Positions 1-6,251 of a DNA stretch of 8,876 nucleotides are shown piece by piece. Source of the stretch: Hyphomicrobiales bacterium (GTDB lineage Bacteria; Pseudomonadota; Alphaproteobacteria; Rhizobiales; Aestuariivirgaceae); NCBI GenBank assembly GCA_012032065.1, contig JAAURV010000109.1:1-8876 (forward strand). Direction: 5' to 3'. Both the position numbers and the translations under genes were made by a program. Position 1 is the stretch's first letter, and each line of letters opens with the position of its first letter. The notes below the pieces were generated by a model, which was not told the DNA's origin, ran no database searches, and was given only the letters and a program-made list of their open reading frames with translations.

Positions 1-476
1 TAGGACGTGTCCTGCGCATCGAAAGAAAGATCGTCGCAGAACACGATGAAAGCGAAATCGGGCGCTGCCCTAAGCTGCGCCATAAGATCGGGCAGACTCT
101 CGATATCTTCGCGATGGATTTCGACAAGCCGCAGCTTCTTGCCGCCGGTCTCGGAGTCGACGGCGTGATGCGCCGCCTTCACCAGCGACGACTTCCCCAT
201 GCCCCGCGCACCCCACAGCAGCGCGTTGTTGGCCGGAAGCCCTTTGGCGAAGCGCCGCGTATTTTCCAGCAGCGTATCGCGCGTCTGATCGATTCCGCGC
301 AACAGCGCGATCGGAACCCGGTTGACCTTGGCCACAGGCTCAAGCGCGGGAGGCGCTGCATGCCAGACATAGGCCGGGTGCCTTGCGAACTCAGGGGTGG
401 ATCCGGCGGCGGGCGCAAGGCGATCGAGGGCGTCCGCGATTCGGCCAAACAAAGCCAATTTCTCTTTGGAAGACAT
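1..476 (-). CDS. DUF815-family AAA+ ATPase, N-terminal part (runs off left edge)
   Basis: Reading the minus strand from the ATG at 476-474 gives 158 codons without a stop to the window edge, so the C-terminal part is missing. The protein has a Walker A motif GARGMGKSS at residues 89-97 (K95, S96 bind nucleotide phosphate) and a Walker B-like strand FIVFCDDLSF at 143-152 (D148, D149). The approach PANNALLWGARGMGKSSLVK and the following LRLVEIHREDI segment are what I recognise as the DUF815 (PF05673) family of predicted cytoplasmic ATPases of unknown role. The N-terminal ~80 residues are a family-specific lead-in. The start is the first in-frame ATG; its Shine-Dalgarno is poor. It is transcribed away from yajC, sharing the 131-base region between them. 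In other alphaproteobacteria this gene commonly sits beside the yajC-secDF operon, but no functional link is established. The substrate is unknown. Confidence 0.85.
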   Translation of the reverse strand, partial: MSSKEKLALFGRIADALDRLAPAAGSTPEFARHPAYVWHAAPPALEPVAKVNRVPIALLRGIDQTRDTLLENTRRFAKGLPANNALLWGARGMGKSSLVKAAHHAVDSETGGKKLRLVEIHREDIESLPDLMAQLRAAPDFAFIVFCDDLSFDAQDTS

Positions 477-522
477 GGGACTTGGCTCTTATCCCGTGGC
501 GCGGCTGGGGTAAAGGCGGCGG

Positions 523-550
523 TTGCATTGGGCTAAAGCGCCGCTATATA
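523..550 (+). promoter_or_regulatory. Candidate sigma-70 promoter for the yajC-secDF operon
   Basis: A -35-like TTGCAT (523-528) and a -10-like TATATA (545-550) are separated by 16 bases, which would put the transcription start near 557 and leave a leader of about 50 bases. The match is modest (3/6 and 4/6 to TTGACA/TATAAT), but the AT-rich CTATATAT stands out in a GC-rich region and lies at a sensible distance from yajC. Spacing and base match are the only support. Confidence 0.35.
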
Positions 551-567
551 TCCCGCAATCCCAATGG

Positions 568-596
568 GGCCCGGCAAACGGCGGGCCGATCAGCCC
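568..596 (+). promoter_or_regulatory. Two mutually exclusive GC hairpins in the yajC leader
   Basis: GGCCCG at 568-573 pairs perfectly with CGGGCC at 582-587 (6 bp, 8-base loop). GGGC at 583-586 can instead pair with GCCC at 593-596 (4 bp, 6-base loop). Both use bases 583-586, so only one can form. The second ends directly against the ribosome binding site at 597-602. This is the geometry of a possible translational switch, but GC-rich leaders form such pairings by chance and no regulator is known to me here. Confidence 0.3.
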
Positions 597-602
597 AGGA
601 GA
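597..602 (+). promoter_or_regulatory. Ribosome binding site of yajC
   Basis: AGGAGA lies a few bases upstream of the ATG at 608. It fixes the start of yajC at 608 rather than at upstream in-frame codons, which would add about 75 non-conserved residues. Confidence 0.75.
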
Positions 603-607
603 CTCCC

Positions 608-943
608 ATGTTCGTGACGCCTGCCTACGCTCAAACTGCCGCGCCAGGCGCTGGCGATCTTTTCACAATGATCGTTCCGCTCATGCTGATCATGGTCGTT
701 TTCTACTTCCTGCTCATCCGCCCGCAGCAGCAGAAGATGAAACAGCACCAGGCCATGATCGGCAAGGTGGCGAAGGGCGACACGGTGGTGAGCTCCGGCG
801 GCCTTGTTGGTAAAGTTGTGAAAGTCGTGGACGATCACGAAGTGCTGGTTGAAGTGGGCGAGAACATCAAGGTCCGCCTCTTGCGTTCCGGCATCGCCGA
901 TGTGCGGGTCAAGGGAGAGCCGGTCAAGTCCGACTCGAAGTAA
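608..943 (+). CDS. yajC: YajC, Sec translocon accessory subunit
   Basis: A 111-residue single-span inner-membrane protein of the SecDF-YajC accessory complex. The N-terminus MFVTPAYAQ is typical of alphaproteobacterial YajC and resembles the tail of a signal peptide (AYAQ). One hydrophobic helix spans about residues 18-37 and is followed by the family signature LLIRPQQQKMKQHQ (35-48). The cytoplasmic domain then shows the conserved KGDTVVSSGGLVGKVVKV stretch (56-73). Length matches the family (about 110 residues). The start is set by the AGGAG upstream, and the reading frame stays open well upstream of it, so longer calls are possible but unsupported. It is first in the operon, with 9 bases between its stop and the secD start. 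YajC binds SecDF and is dispensable in E. coli; its exact task is not settled. Confidence 0.95.
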   Translation: MFVTPAYAQTAAPGAGDLFTMIVPLMLIMVVFYFLLIRPQQQKMKQHQAMIGKVAKGDTVVSSGGLVGKVVKVVDDHEVLVEVGENIKVRLLRSGIADVRVKGEPVKSDSK

Positions 944-952
944 GGCCAGCCA

Positions 953-2632
953 ATGCTCCATTTCTCGCGCTGGAAGATAATCGCGATCATCGCCAGCATC
1001 GTGCTCGCCGCGATCTACGCGCTCCCCAACGCACTGCCGCCGGCGCAGCAGGCCTGGCTGGCGCCGATCGGAGCGCGTCCGATGACACTCGGTCTCGATC
1101 TCCAAGGCGGCGCAAACGTGCTTATGGAAATCGATCGCAAAGACCTGAAGGAGCAACTCACGCTGCAACTCTCGGGCGACGTGCGCGCGGCTTTGCGTGA
1201 GATAAAGGTCGGCTATCAGGCCGTTGCCCGCACTGCGGAAGGCGTCAACGTCCGCATCACCAAGCCCGAGGACGCCGAGAAAGCGGAAACGAAGCTCAAG
1301 GAACTGCTCCAACCGCTCGACGCGGGAATTTTCTCGACTGGCGCGCCGGTCAATCTCTTCGATCTCGCGCGCCAGGACCAGCAGTTCGCTTTCGCATTCA
1401 GCCAGCAGGGTCTGGATGCGCGCGTTGCACGCGCCATAACGCAGTCGCTTCGCATCGTCGAGAACCGCGTCAACTCACTTGGAACGTCCGAGGCGACGAT
1501 CCAGCAGCAAGGCAAGGATCGCATCTTGATCCAGCTTCCCGGCATTCAGGATCCCGAGCGCGTGAAGGATCTTCTTGGCCGCACCGCGAAGCTCACCTTC
1601 CAGCTTCTTTGCGAAAGCCAGCCAACCGGCGCCGCCAATGAAAATCCACCGCCAGACTGCGCGGCACTTCCGGTGAAGGAAGAGGTGGACAAATTCATCG
1701 CCGCGAGGAAGGCGCGGAACGAGGGTGATGCGCCGCTCGCGCAAGCGCAACTCGATGCGCTGCCGAACAAAATGTGGGTGCAGACGTCGAGCCGGGCCAC
1801 CGTCGATGGCGCGGATTTGAATGACGCCCAGCCTGGCTTCGGGCAGAGCAACGATCCGGTCGTGACGTTCCGTTTCAACCAGAAAGGCGCGCTGCGCTTC
1901 GGCAAGCTGACGGCGGAGAATGTCGGCCGCCCATTCGCCATCATCCTCGACAATGTAATTGTCAGCGCGCCGAACATCAACGAGCCGATCCTCGGCGGCA
2001 GCGGTCAGATTTCCGGCAACTTCACCACCGAGGAAACCAACGAACTCGCGATCGTGCTGCGCTCCGGCGCGCTGCCGGCGAAGCTGACGATCGTCGAGGA
2101 ACGGACCGTTGGCCCGAGCCTCGGATCGGACTCGATCCGCGCCGGCGTGATTGCCTCCATCGCCGGCCTGATCGGCATCATGTGCTTCATCATGCTGCCC
2201 TATGGCCTGTTCGGAATCTTCGCCAACATAGCGCTGCTTGCGAACCTGCTCATGCTCGTCGCGGTGATGTCCGCCTTCGGCTTTACGCTGACCCTTCCGG
2301 GCATCGCCGGAATCGTGCTGACGCTCGGCATGGCGATTGACTCCAACGTGCTTGTCTACGAGCGCATCCGCGAGGAGTGGAGGAGGGGGAGGACACCCTT
2401 CAACTCGGTCGAGATCGGCTTCAAGGAAGCGCTCACCACTGTGTTCGACGCCAACTTGACCACGCTCATCGCCGCCGCCGTGCTCTTCGGCGTAGGTTCC
2501 GGGCCCATCCGCGGCTTCGCGGTGACCCTCGCCATCGGCATCTTCACCACCATGTTCACCGCATTCACATTGACGCGGCTCATTTCAGCCTTGTGGGTTT
2601 TGCGTTCGAGACCTAAGGAGATCCCGCTGTGA
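953..2632 (+). CDS. secD: SecD, protein-export membrane protein
   Basis: A 559-residue subunit of the SecDF proton-driven motor that pulls proteins through SecYEG on the periplasmic side. TM1 is at about 7-24. The conserved LGLDLQGG motif is at 46-53, and the large periplasmic P1 domain follows, with IVENRVNSLGTSEATIQQQG (168-187) as its best signature. A low-conservation stretch at about 222-270 contains a poly-proline NPPPDC. After GPSLGSDSIRAG (387-398) come five more membrane helices at about 398-414, 418-440, 446-463, 500-515 and 521-545. D463 in AIDSNVLVYERIREE lies at the position of the conserved proton-relay aspartate of TM4 (D519 in E. coli SecD). E. coli SecD is 615 residues, so this one is shorter, as in other alphaproteobacteria. 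AAGG after the yajC stop is a weak ribosome binding site. Its stop overlaps the secF start as GTGA. Confidence 0.97.
   Translation: MLHFSRWKIIAIIASIVLAAIYALPNALPPAQQAWLAPIGARPMTLGLDLQGGANVLMEIDRKDLKEQLTLQLSGDVRAALREIKVGYQAVARTAEGVNVRITKPEDAEKAETKLKELLQPLDAGIFSTGAPVNLFDLARQDQQFAFAFSQQGLDARVARAITQSLRIVENRVNSLGTSEATIQQQGKDRILIQLPGIQDPERVKDLLGRTAKLTFQLLCESQPTGAANENPPPDCAALPVKEEVDKFIAARKARNEGDAPLAQAQLDALPNKMWVQTSSRATVDGADLNDAQPGFGQSNDPVVTFRFNQKGALRFGKLTAENVGRPFAIILDNVIVSAPNINEPILGGSGQISGNFTTEETNELAIVLRSGALPAKLTIVEERTVGPSLGSDSIRAGVIASIAGLIGIMCFIMLPYGLFGIFANIALLANLLMLVAVMSAFGFTLTLPGIAGIVLTLGMAIDSNVLVYERIREEWRRGRTPFNSVEIGFKEALTTVFDANLTTLIAAAVLFGVGSGPIRGFAVTLAIGIFTTMFTAFTLTRLISALWVLRSRPKEIPL
2614..2620 (+). 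promoter_or_regulatory. Ribosome binding site of secF inside the secD end
   Basis: TAAGGAG, a near-perfect Shine-Dalgarno, lies 8 bases before the GTG at 2629. It decides for the GTG start of secF, which overlaps the secD stop by four bases. Confidence 0.8.
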
Positions 2633-2970
2633 GATTCTGGAAGCCCGTCCGCTTCATTCCGGACGACACCAAGATCAGGTTTCTCCGCTTCAGCCGCTTT
2701 GGATTCTTCGCATCGGGCATTCTCTGCGCGCTGTCGATCCTTGCCTTCTTGGCCATTGGCCTGAACTACGGCGTCGACTTCAAGGGCGGCACGGTGATGA
2801 CGATCCGCACCGGGCAAGCCGCCGACATCGACTCTCTGCGCTCGACATTGAGCGGGCTTGGTTTGGGCGATGTCGAGCTGCAGGAATTCGGCGGCCCTAA
2901 CGACGTGATGATCCGCATCGAAGCGCAAGCGGGCGCGAGGCCGCCGAGCAGGCCGCCGTCGCCAAGGTGA
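2629..2970 (+). CDS. secF: SecF, N-terminal fragment (frameshifted gene)
   Basis: This frame encodes 113 residues from a GTG start overlapping the secD stop. It holds SecF TM1 (about 24-43), the signature GVDFKGGT (48-55) and most of the periplasmic P1 domain up to DVMIRIEAQAG (92-102). The last eleven residues (ARPPSRPPSPR) are not SecF-like and end at a TGA at 2968-2970. In the -1 frame the same DNA reads GAEAAEQAAVAKVKGALG-like sequence that continues straight into the rest of SecF, so one base appears to be missing near 2931-2940. Restoring one base gives a SecF of about 316 residues, against 323 in E. coli. SecF pairs with SecD in the proton-driven Sec motor. This fragment alone has one of the six membrane helices and could not do the job by itself. 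Confidence 0.88.
   Translation: MRFWKPVRFIPDDTKIRFLRFSRFGFFASGILCALSILAFLAIGLNYGVDFKGGTVMTIRTGQAADIDSLRSTLSGLGLGDVELQEFGGPNDVMIRIEAQAGARPPSRPPSPR
2931..2940 (+). other. secF: Likely site of a one-base deletion in secF
   Basis: The upstream frame is open until 2970, and the downstream frame is open from 2901 (TAA at 2898-2900), so the shift must lie in 2901-2970. SecF-like composition in the first frame stops after AQAG, and in the second frame it begins as EAAEQAAVAK, which places the break in GGGCGCGAGG. A lost G (GCGGAG becoming GCGAG) would explain it. I see no X-XXY-YYZ slippery heptamer in the overlap, which speaks against programmed frameshifting. Confidence 0.75.
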
Positions 2971-3578
2971 AAGGGGCGCTCGGCCCCACCGTCGACTATC
3001 GCAGCGTCGAAACCGTCGGCCCCAAGGTGTCGGGCGAGCTCACGCAGGAAGCGATCCTCGCGGTGGTCGTCTCCATCATCGGCGTCATAATTTACATCTG
3101 GATGCGCTTCGAATGGCAATTCGCCATCGGCGCGGTGATGTCGCTGTTGCACGACGTTATCCTCACCATCGGCCTCTTTTGCGTCATCGGCCTCGAATTC
3201 AACTTGTCGATCATCGCGGCGATCCTGACCATCGTCGGCTATTCCCTGAACGACACCGTCGTCGTCTTCGACCGCATCCGCGAGAATTTGCGCAAGTACA
3301 AGCAGATGCCGCTCGCCGATCTGATCGATTTCTCGACCAACTCGGTCCTGCCGCGCACGCTGCTCACCAGCGTCTCCACCATGATCGCGCTGCTCTCGCT
3401 CTACATCTTCGGCGGCGAAGTCATCCGCGGCTTCACCTTCGCCATGATCTGGGGGGTCGTCGTCGGCACATATTCGTCGATCTATGTCGCGGCGCCGGTG
3501 CTGATCCTGCTCAGCACAAAGCGCGATTGGGTGACGGCAACGGTCAAGGCAGCGAGGGCGGGAGCGCGGCGTTCTTGA
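2967..3578 (+). CDS. secF: SecF, C-terminal fragment (frameshifted gene)
   Basis: From a GTG at 2967 this frame encodes 203 residues: the end of the P1 domain with the SecF motif VETVGPKVSGEL (14-25), then five membrane helices at about 28-46, 51-70, 77-95, 130-149 and 155-183. GYSLNDTVVVFDRIREN (91-107) carries the conserved TM4 aspartate N-D-T, the SecF counterpart of the SecD proton-relay region. The GTG overlaps the TGA of the upstream fragment as GTGA, but there is no Shine-Dalgarno before it (CCGTCGCCAA), so this start is probably an accident of the frameshift. Continuation of the family sequence upstream of 2967 in the same frame (back to about 2937) supports one interrupted gene. Its own stop overlaps the next gene as TTGA. 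Confidence 0.88.
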   Translation: MKGALGPTVDYRSVETVGPKVSGELTQEAILAVVVSIIGVIIYIWMRFEWQFAIGAVMSLLHDVILTIGLFCVIGLEFNLSIIAAILTIVGYSLNDTVVVFDRIRENLRKYKQMPLADLIDFSTNSVLPRTLLTSVSTMIALLSLYIFGGEVIRGFTFAMIWGVVVGTYSSIYVAAPVLILLSTKRDWVTATVKAARAGARRS

Positions 3579-3946
3579 CCGCCTTCTATCCGTCCCAGGC
3601 GGCAATCGATGGCTATCGGGGCGGCGGATTCGCCTTCGCCGGCATGCAGCACATGGGCGCGCTGCTGGCGCTGCCAACTGGCATGACGGCTTGGGAAGTG
3701 AAGCAAGAACGCGAGCTGACGCCGAGCGACTTCAAATCCATTCTGGCGGCGCGTGAGAGCGTCGACTTCGTTCTGCTTGGAACCGGCGCAATCGTCCGCC
3801 GCCCGCCGGCTTCCGTGCGCAGAGCATTCGCCCAGGCCCGGCTCCCGCTCGATGTGATGGACACCGGCGCCGCGGTGCGCACCTACAACATCGTTCTTGC
3901 CGAGCGGCGGCGCGTGGCCGCCGCGTTCCTTCCCGTGCCCGCATGA
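3575..3946 (+). CDS. Mth938-like domain protein (NDUFAF3 homologue)
   Basis: A 123-residue small soluble protein of the Mth938-like (DUF498) family. The hallmarks are the IDGYRGGGFAF start, a LALPTGMTAWEV strand (31-42), the core FVLLGTGA (65-72) and the C-terminal DVMDTGAAVRTYNIVLAE (93-110). The human relative NDUFAF3 is an assembly factor of respiratory complex I; the bacterial protein has no proven reaction. The frame is open further upstream inside secF, but the family sequence begins at the TTG at 3575, which overlaps the secF TGA by four bases; GGGAG at 3560-3564 could serve as the ribosome binding site. A later ATG start would remove conserved residues. It ends in an ATGA overlap with the next gene. 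Genomic linkage to secDF is common in alphaproteobacteria. Confidence 0.87.
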   Translation: MTAFYPSQAAIDGYRGGGFAFAGMQHMGALLALPTGMTAWEVKQERELTPSDFKSILAARESVDFVLLGTGAIVRRPPASVRRAFAQARLPLDVMDTGAAVRTYNIVLAERRRVAAAFLPVPA

Positions 3947-4779
3947 ACGATCACTGCCTCGACCTCGTGCGCGATGCGGACAAGGACCGCTATCTCGCGA
4001 GCCTGTTCGCGCCTTCCAATTTGCAACCGCATCTCCACGCGCTTTATGCCTTCAACATCGAGATCGCCCGCATCCGCGACGCGGTCACGGAACCGCAGCT
4101 CGGCGAAATCCGCCAGCAATGGTGGATCGATACGCTCGATGCCATCTACGGCCGCGAGGCGCCGCCCCATCCCGTGGCGCAAGCGCTGGCGCGCGCGATC
4201 GAAAAGGGCGATCTGCCGAAACACGCGCTGCGCGGCATTGTTCTGGCGCGGCAGTTCGACCTCTATTGCGACCCGATGCCGAGCCTGCACGATCTCGAAG
4301 GCTATCTCGGCGAAACCGAGTCCGCCATCATGCAGCTTGCATCGCTCATACTGGCGGGCAACGATGCGCTGGGTTCGGCCGAAGCATCGGGCCTGACAGG
4401 CGTGGCGCTGGGATTGACGCGGATGCTTCGGCAATTGCCGCTCCACCGTAGCCGTGGCCAGTGCTACATTCCAAAAGACATGCTGGCGGCGCGCGAGATC
4501 GGACCGCAAAACGTTCTCGATGGCACGAAAGAAGCGTCGCTCGCGGTTGTGCTCGCCGAGATCCGCCAGCACGCCGTGAAACGTCTCGAAGACGCACGTG
4601 GAAAATTATGGCTGGTTCCAAGGCCGGCACTTCCCGCGCTTCTCCCTGCCGCCACGGTGCCGCTCTATCTCGAGCGCATGAAGAAGATGGGCCTTCGCAT
4701 CCTCAACGAGGAAACCCAGGTTCTCCAGGTCCGCCGCCAATGGCGCATCTTCACATCGGCCTGGAGCGAGTCGCTGTAG
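3943..4779 (+). CDS. Squalene/phytoene synthase-family protein, probably non-catalytic (NDUFAF6-like)
   Basis: A 278-residue protein with the all-helical isoprenoid synthase fold, recognised from PHLHALYAFNIEIARIRDAV (29-48), EIRQQWWIDTLDAIYG (55-70), YLGETESAIMQLASLIL (121-137) and LGLTRMLRQLPLHRSRGQCY (157-176) followed by IPKDML. In active phytoene or squalene synthases the first helix has a DDxxD-type motif and the later one an RDxxED-type motif. Here they read NIEIARIRD and RQLPLHRS, so most metal-binding aspartates are absent. This matches the NDUFAF6 branch, whose mitochondrial member assists complex I assembly and is thought not to make prenyl products. The ATG overlaps the Mth938 stop as ATGA and there is no clear ribosome binding site, so translation is probably coupled. 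Automated annotation would likely name it a phytoene synthase; I consider that misleading. Confidence 0.87.
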   Translation: MNDHCLDLVRDADKDRYLASLFAPSNLQPHLHALYAFNIEIARIRDAVTEPQLGEIRQQWWIDTLDAIYGREAPPHPVAQALARAIEKGDLPKHALRGIVLARQFDLYCDPMPSLHDLEGYLGETESAIMQLASLILAGNDALGSAEASGLTGVALGLTRMLRQLPLHRSRGQCYIPKDMLAAREIGPQNVLDGTKEASLAVVLAEIRQHAVKRLEDARGKLWLVPRPALPALLPAATVPLYLERMKKMGLRILNEETQVLQVRRQWRIFTSAWSESL

Positions 4780-6171
4780 CTATTCCGCGGCGCGGAGCAA
4801 CCCATTTCCCAGCCAGTTCCGGAAGGCATCGATCGCACGCGAAGTGTAGGCGTGCTTGCGGGCCACGGCGCGCTCGGCATGTTTGAGACGTTTGCCGGTG
4901 AGTTCAACTGGCGGGAACAGTCCAAAGTTCACATTCATCGGCTGGAATGACGATCCGCGGTGGTCTGTCGTTTCGATGTGCCCGCCGGTGATGTGATTGA
5001 TGAGCGCGCCATGCGCTGTGACCGGCGGTGGCAGTGCGAACGAAACTCCAAGCCGTTCCGCCGCCGCCATGCGTCCCGCCAGCAATCCCATCGCGGCGCT
5101 CTCGACATAACCTTCAACACCCGTGATCTGCCCCGCGAAACGCAACCGCGGCATCGCCTTGAGACGCAGGCGGTCATCGAGTACCCGCGGGCTGTTCAGG
5201 AAGGTGTTGCGATGCAGCCCGCCGAGCCTTGCGAATTCTGCGTTCTCCAATCCGGGAATGCCGCGGAACACCCGCGCCTGTTCGGCGTATTTCAGCTTCG
5301 TCTGGAAACCCACCATGTTGTAAAGCGTGCCCAGTTTGTTATCTTGCCGCAGCTGCACCACGGCGTAGGGTTTCCGAGCGGGATCATGTGCATTCGTAAG
5401 CCCGCGCGGCTTCATCGGCCCATGCCGCAACGTCTCCGCCCCACGCTCCGCCATCACCTCGATAGGCAGGCAGCCATTGAAATAGGGCGTGGACGTCTCC
5501 CATTCCTTGAAGTTTGTCTTTTCGCCATCGATCAGCGCGCGGACGAATGTTTCGTACTGCTCGCGGCCGAGCGGACAGTTGATGTAGTCCTTGCCCGTGC
5601 CGCCGGGGCCTTGCTTGTCGTAACGCGACTGGAACCACGCCTTCGACATGTCGATCGACTCGCGATGCACGATGGGTGCTATGGCATCGAAGAAGGCCAG
5701 CGACTCTTCTCCAGTCAGCGTGCCGATTGCGGAAGCAAGGGCAGGGGACGTGAGCGGCCCCGTGGCGACGATCACGCTGTCCCAATCCTCGGGCGGCAAG
5801 CCGGCGATCTCGCCGCGCTCGACGCTCACCAGCGGATGCCGCTTCAACGCCGCCGTCACTTCGGCGGAGAACCCATCGCGATCCACCGCCAGCGCGCCGC
5901 CCGCCGGAACCTGATGCCGGTCCGCCATCGCCATGACGAGCGAGCCCGCAGCCCGCATCTCGGCATGAAGCAAGCCCACCGCATTCTGCTCGGCATCGTC
6001 GGAGCGGAAGGAGTTGGAACATACAAGCTCGGCAAATCCATCGGTCTTGTGCGCGTCCGTCCCGACAACCGGCCGCATTTCGTGCAGCACCACGGGCACG
6101 CCGGCGGAAACCGCCTGCCAAGCCGCCTCGCTCCCCGCCATCCCCGCGCCGATGATGTGAATGGGTTTCAT
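4780..6171 (-). CDS. trmFO: TrmFO, FAD/folate-dependent tRNA (uracil-54-C5)-methyltransferase
   Basis: A 463-residue cytoplasmic flavoenzyme that makes 5-methyluridine at position 54 of the tRNA T-loop using 5,10-methylenetetrahydrofolate and reduced FAD. The N-terminal Rossmann motif is IIGAGMAGSEAAW (6-18). C51 in ELVCSNSFRSD and C234 in YFNGCLPIEVM correspond to the two catalytic cysteines (C53 and C226 in the B. subtilis enzyme). Other signatures are GPGGTGKDYINCPLGREQYE (188-207, slightly degenerate), MVGFQTKLKYAEQ (286-298) and the C-terminal FAD-contact FAGQITGVEGYVESAAMG (345-362). The related MnmG is longer and lacks this pattern. The ATG at 6171 places the FAD motif at the usual distance from the start; no strong ribosome binding site is visible. 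Its TAG stop directly abuts the TAG stop of the convergent plus-strand operon. Confidence 0.96.
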   Translation of the reverse strand: MKPIHIIGAGMAGSEAAWQAVSAGVPVVLHEMRPVVGTDAHKTDGFAELVCSNSFRSDDAEQNAVGLLHAEMRAAGSLVMAMADRHQVPAGGALAVDRDGFSAEVTAALKRHPLVSVERGEIAGLPPEDWDSVIVATGPLTSPALASAIGTLTGEESLAFFDAIAPIVHRESIDMSKAWFQSRYDKQGPGGTGKDYINCPLGREQYETFVRALIDGEKTNFKEWETSTPYFNGCLPIEVMAERGAETLRHGPMKPRGLTNAHDPARKPYAVVQLRQDNKLGTLYNMVGFQTKLKYAEQARVFRGIPGLENAEFARLGGLHRNTFLNSPRVLDDRLRLKAMPRLRFAGQITGVEGYVESAAMGLLAGRMAAAERLGVSFALPPPVTAHGALINHITGGHIETTDHRGSSFQPMNVNFGLFPPVELTGKRLKHAERAVARKHAYTSRAIDAFRNWLGNGLLRAAE

Positions 6172-6251
6172 GAGGCCGCTCTATCACGTGGGCAGCGGCT
6201 CTTCAAACGCTTGGCTTTGAGACGCGAGCACGCTGGACTAGGATGCGTGCC
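6172..6251. promoter_or_regulatory. Divergent region between trmFO and kbl
   Basis: Eighty bases hold the promoters of both genes. On the plus strand TTGAGA (6217-6222) and TAGGAT (6239-6244) with a 16-base spacer form a fair -35/-10 pair (5/6 and 4/6), which would start transcription at about the ATG of kbl. A perfect CACGTG palindrome lies at 6185-6190, close to the trmFO start, but six-base palindromes occur by chance. I see no convincing minus-strand promoter. Confidence 0.4.

Larger units (their letters stand above)
477..607. promoter_or_regulatory. Divergent intergenic region between DUF815 ATPase and yajC
   Basis: These 131 bases separate two divergent genes and must hold promoters for both. 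I see one plausible plus-strand promoter, a leader hairpin and a ribosome binding site, listed separately. I see no convincing minus-strand promoter and no small ORF with its own ribosome binding site. The reading frames across the region only run on into yajC or out of frame into it. Confidence 0.6.

Noticed and set aside
601..605. GANTC (CcrM-type) site GACTC between the yajC ribosome site and ATG
   Set aside because: It is a single degenerate five-base match; other GANTC sites occur in the window and nothing shows cell-cycle control here.
477..607. Leader arrest peptide (SecDF-monitoring type) upstream of yajC-secDF
   Set aside because: I looked for a short ORF with its own ribosome site and a RAPP-like arrest motif; the frames through the leader show none.
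2901..2970. Programmed -1 ribosomal frameshift in secF
   Set aside because: No slippery heptamer or clear downstream stimulatory structure is visible, and I know of no SecF made this way.
3113..3574. Upstream extension of the Mth938-like gene inside secF
   Set aside because: The frame is open, but the residues are Arg/His-rich and unlike the family; the conserved domain begins at the TTG at 3575.
2766..3677. 303-codon open frame antisense to secF
   Set aside because: It is extremely Asp/Arg-rich low-complexity sequence, typical of a shadow of membrane-protein codons. It does not explain the secF frameshift.
4784..4796. Hairpin TCCGC/GCGGA as a bidirectional terminator
   Set aside because: The 5-bp stem with a 3-base loop lies inside the trmFO coding end and has no T-run on either strand.
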